This document shows, piece by piece, positions 63,960-64,000 of a DNA stretch of 64,000 nt. Under the pieces are notes generated by a model. That model saw nothing but the letters and a program-made list of their open reading frames with translations. It was not told where the DNA came from and ran no database searches. Position 1 is the stretch's first letter. Each line of letters starts with the position of its first letter. Made by a program: the position numbers and the translations under genes. This stretch comes from Eutypella sp. D-1 (Eukaryota > Ascomycota > Sordariomycetes > Xylariales > Diatrypaceae): contig JAJTTP010000010.1 of the NCBI GenBank assembly GCA_023313575.1, forward strand, positions 1,364,001 to 1,428,000, in the 5' to 3' direction.

Positions 63960-64000
63960 TGAAACACATATGAAAAAGCCAAAATCCGAAATGGGGTAGG

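Overview
The window is nuclear DNA of a filamentous ascomycete (Pezizomycotina, most likely a Sordariomycete). The evidence is GC-rich coding exons split by short introns (mostly 50-250 nt) with GTAAGT-like donors and CTAAC/CTGAC branch sites, long gene-poor spacers, and fungal proteins such as an Hsp88-type Hsp110, a CYP61/ERG5 sterol desaturase and a GPI-anchored Ser/Thr-rich wall protein. The species cannot be read from the sequence. Gene models were assembled by hand from splice signals, reading phase and protein-family motifs. All fifteen are complete, and all but one join have a single consistent phase solution.

Layout: hsp88 (+, 1786-4455) converges on eIF5B (-, 6310-9770). An MMS1_N/DDB1-like beta-propeller protein (-, 11192-15697) follows. 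After a 4.5-kb spacer come a TBC1D20/Gyp8-like RabGAP (+, 20261-22099) and VPS52 (-, 23052-25269), which converge. Then four genes run on the plus strand: eIF5A (27402-28818), the Pol I factor RRN7 (29978-32286), ubiquitin-L40 (about 32941-33775) and a YIPF1/2 (Yip5) protein (35024-36209). Five genes run on the minus strand: a mitochondrial-type rhodanese (36911-37773), ERG5 (39429-41329), an ECM4-type glutathionyl-hydroquinone reductase (44416-46328), UBA1 (47682-50916) and a secreted mucin-like GPI protein (53532-56305). A kelch-repeat type I membrane protein (+, 61017-63959) closes the window.

Most of this is core eukaryotic machinery: translation and ribosome production (eIF5A, eIF5B, L40, Rrn7), ubiquitin supply and activation (Ub-L40, Uba1), chaperoning (Hsp88), Golgi/endosome traffic (Gyp8-like, Vps52, Yip5), sterol synthesis (Erg5) and thiol/sulfur chemistry (Ecm4, rhodanese). 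The last two genes encode surface proteins and flank a 4.7-kb spacer. I saw no transposon, CRISPR array, rRNA or convincing tRNA, and no secondary-metabolite cluster.

The most striking observation is the 5' end of ubiquitin-L40. Its initiator ATG exists only after splicing: A comes from exon 1 and TG from a 7-nt microexon. Unspliced or partly spliced RNA presents only ATG-TAA or ATG-CAG-ATG-TAA minimal reading frames. Other points of note are a roughly 123-bp GAAA repeat just before the rhodanese start that can switch the frame of an upstream ORF, a probable dual-start (mitochondrial/cytosolic) ECM4, and a spacer-restricted palindrome family built on CTACCTAGGTAG.
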